Assembly (NCBI GenBank): GCA_018067325.1
Contig: JAGPUU010000038.1
Location: 1 to 7,146, forward strand
DNA: 7,146 nucleotides
From: Amphritea sp.
Lineage (GTDB): Bacteria > Pseudomonadota > Gammaproteobacteria > Pseudomonadales > Balneatricaceae
Direction: 5' to 3'
The notes beneath the pieces are model-generated. The model saw nothing but the letters and a program-made list of their open reading frames with translations, searched no databases and had not been told where the DNA came from. The number at the start of each line of letters is the position of its first letter. Position 1 is the stretch's first letter. Positions 5,563-7,146 of this stretch are shown piece after piece. A program made the translations under genes and the position numbers.

Positions 5563-6313
5563 AGCCACCCCGAGCGATGTAACGGTCCAGTGGTCGCATA
5601 ATCACCCCTTCGATAACTAAGATGATAGCGACAAAGGCCAGGGTATAAGCGAGAATGCTGGCAATATCAAAAAACTGAAAGAAGGTGCCTAACTGAAAAC
5701 CGACACCCTCACTTCGTCCCAATAACTCGACCACCAGCACTATCTTCCAGATCAAAGACAGCCCCGAACGGGCAGATGCCATAATGAAGGGGTAAAGCTG
5801 GGGTAGATAAACTTTGAAGAAATAACGAAACCGAGAAACCTGAAACACTCTGGCGACATCGAGCAGATCACGATCAACCACCCTCGCCCCTTCGCGTACC
5901 ATCACGACCACTGTGGGGATTTTATTAATGGCCACAGCGGCTATGGCAGACGCTTCGACGAGGCCAAACCAGACATAACAAAGGATGATGGTAACCAATG
6001 CCGGGATATTAAGCGCAATCACCAATAGAGAATCAAAAGCCGAGTTCAGGCGAGCAAAAGCCCCCATCATCACACCAATCAAGACACCCAGCAGCATTGC
6101 GATAACAAAACTGACCGTCACCCTCATCATAGTCACCAGCAGATGGTGCAACATATCACCGTCAAACAGATGTAAGTGCAAGCTGGTAAACACCTGAATC
6201 ACACTGGGAAAGTTATTACTCTCCAACAGCATCGCTGCAGACTGCCAGAGCAGAAAGAGCACAAGCAGTGGCAGCGCTCCAAAAAGCATCCCTTTCAGCC
6301 GGTGTACAAACAT
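5549..6313 (-). CDS. ABC transporter permease, NitT/TauT type (BPD_transp_1)
   Basis: This 254-residue inner-membrane protein forms the channel of the importer. Hydrophobic segments lie at about residues 12-30, 60-84, 95-117, 123-140, 178-198 and 217-237. The cytoplasmic coupling loop (EAA motif) is visible at about 150-178 as DLLDVARVFQVSRFRYFFKV followed by YLPQLYPF, the region that docks the ATPase. Length and layout match SsuC/TauC-like permeases. The ATG at 6313 overlaps the stop codon of the substrate-binding gene (TAATG) and is preceded by AAGGTG (6321-6326 on the minus strand, 7-base spacer), so translation is coupled to the gene before it. It overlaps the ATPase gene at its other end. 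Confidence 0.92.
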   Translation of the reverse strand: MFVHRLKGMLFGALPLLVLFLLWQSAAMLLESNNFPSVIQVFTSLHLHLFDGDMLHHLLVTMMRVTVSFVIAMLLGVLIGVMMGAFARLNSAFDSLLVIALNIPALVTIILCYVWFGLVEASAIAAVAINKIPTVVVMVREGARVVDRDLLDVARVFQVSRFRYFFKVYLPQLYPFIMASARSGLSLIWKIVLVVELLGRSEGVGFQLGTFFQFFDIASILAYTLAFVAIILVIEGVIMRPLDRYIARGGYGQS

Positions 6314-7146
6314 TAGTTCACACCTTGACCTATCTGAATCACGCTCTCTTCAGCATCTGGGAGCCAGAACAGTGATCGGTCCAGTGTGTTCGCGCCACCC
6401 GTGAGTTTATCGCCACCCTCACGGGCCATGATGGCGTATAGTTTTTCCAGTGCATCCAACTCATCTATACCGAACTGCCGTTGAACACCTGCACGGTAGC
6501 CCTCTTTGAGTGCTGCAAAAACCTGATCATCTTCAGCGCGGGTCAACGAACGGATACGTTGCCATTCCCGGTCGGATGTCAGCAGAATCTCCCGGGCGTC
6601 CCGGGAAGCTTTAAGAAAATCACTCAATAGCTGATTATTCTCTTGCCGCCAGGCTTCGGTGAAAACCCAGCCCACTAACGGTACTTGTCGATTAACGCCT
6701 AACCCAGCCATCATCTCCTGAACACTAATAATCTTTTTAAAACCTTTCGCTTTGAGCCTGGCACTGTAGTGCCAAAAATTAAGAATAAGAGGGAGTTTAT
6801 CGTCATACATTAACTGGTTTAGCAGGGGGGGCGCGGCAAATACCGGTTCAACCGATTTCATAAGATCCTGATCAAGTGTTTGCTTGCTATAGGCTTGTAG
6901 CAACAACCAGCTCTTATCAACGGAACCGCCAGCGATTCCCAACCGCTGGCCATCAAGGTCTCGAATAGAGACAACCGGGCTATTCGACTGAGCATAGAGC
7001 CCTCCGGCAGCGGCAGAGACCGGTGAAAAGCCAAACATTCTATTATTGAATCGCTGGCGATTAACCCACACCCAATCACTATAGATAATATCTACAGCAT
7101 GACTCTGTAGGGATATAGCACTGGCGTTCTTGCCACCAACCGGGGT
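6313..7146 (-). CDS. ABC transporter substrate-binding protein, NMT1/SsuA-like, partial (5' end missing)
   Basis: The frame is open from its TAA stop at 6313-6315 through the right edge of the window, so 277 residues are visible and the N-terminus, including any signal peptide, is missing. The first in-frame start-like codon, a GTG at 7071, is not a credible start: the 25 codons beyond it encode ...AISLQSHAVDIIYSDW, which continues the family pattern. The fold resembles periplasmic NMT1/SsuA-type binding proteins: a VDIIYSDW segment followed by GLYAQSNSPVVSIRDLDGQRLGIAGGSVDKSWLLLQAYSKQ, the usual hinge-and-second-lobe start. The expected role is to capture a small solute in the periplasm and pass it to the permease. 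The ligand cannot be named. It is first in the operon visible here; the stop overlaps the permease start by one base. Confidence 0.85.
   Translation of the reverse strand, partial: TPVGGKNASAISLQSHAVDIIYSDWVWVNRQRFNNRMFGFSPVSAAAGGLYAQSNSPVVSIRDLDGQRLGIAGGSVDKSWLLLQAYSKQTLDQDLMKSVEPVFAAPPLLNQLMYDDKLPLILNFWHYSARLKAKGFKKIISVQEMMAGLGVNRQVPLVGWVFTEAWRQENNQLLSDFLKASRDAREILLTSDREWQRIRSLTRAEDDQVFAALKEGYRAGVQRQFGIDELDALEKLYAIMAREGGDKLTGGANTLDRSLFWLPDAEESVIQIGQGVN

Noticed and set aside
6591..6605. CCCGGG-CGT-CCCGGG double palindrome in the substrate-binding protein gene
   Set aside because: It is within an open coding frame (Arg-Asp-Ala-Arg region) and is explained by codons; no reason to treat it as a site.

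Overview
The window looks like chromosomal DNA of a marine-type gammaproteobacterium, perhaps an Oceanospirillales-like lineage. That placement is inferred from the gene families, a GC content judged by eye to be near 50%, and the close match of one enzyme to enterobacterial HpaD. No rRNA, tRNA, CRISPR array, transposase or phage gene is visible.

Layout from left to right: (1) a TRIC/UPF0126 (YicG-type) inner-membrane protein on +, ending at a bidirectional hairpin terminator. (2) A PF10014-type Fe(II)/2-oxoglutarate dioxygenase on -, whose real start is probably 34 codons downstream of the longest open frame. (3) A divergent SSAT-like GNAT acetyltransferase on +. The 234-bp gap between genes 2 and 3 holds a 12-bp perfect palindrome and a strong hairpin at the 5' side of the dioxygenase gene. 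(4) An AraC/XylS-family regulator on +. (5) A 346-bp gap holding two tandem, diverged copies of a palindromic repeat, then a 21-bp-spaced direct repeat abutting a TATACT -10 box. (6) hpaD, a class III extradiol homoprotocatechuate 2,3-dioxygenase, on +. (7) A perfect 16-bp hairpin terminator. (8) On -, an ABC importer operon of the nitrate/sulfonate/taurine type, in transcription order substrate-binding protein (5' end outside the window), permease, ATPase, with overlapping genes.

How the genes may work together: the clearest unit is araC regulator plus hpaD. The direct repeat upstream of hpaD has the spacing and placement expected of an AraC-family activator site, so the regulator may switch on ring cleavage of 3,4-dihydroxyphenylacetate or a related catechol. 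hpaD is separated here from the rest of the hpa meta-cleavage pathway. The dioxygenase/GNAT pair may act on a shared amino-acid or amine substrate, but this rests only on divergent arrangement and family knowledge. The ABC importer is a complete three-part system whose substrate cannot be read from the sequence. I see no clearly new multi-gene defence or mobile system. The most useful leads are regulatory: the hpaD operator, the dioxygenase leader, and the palindromic repeats.
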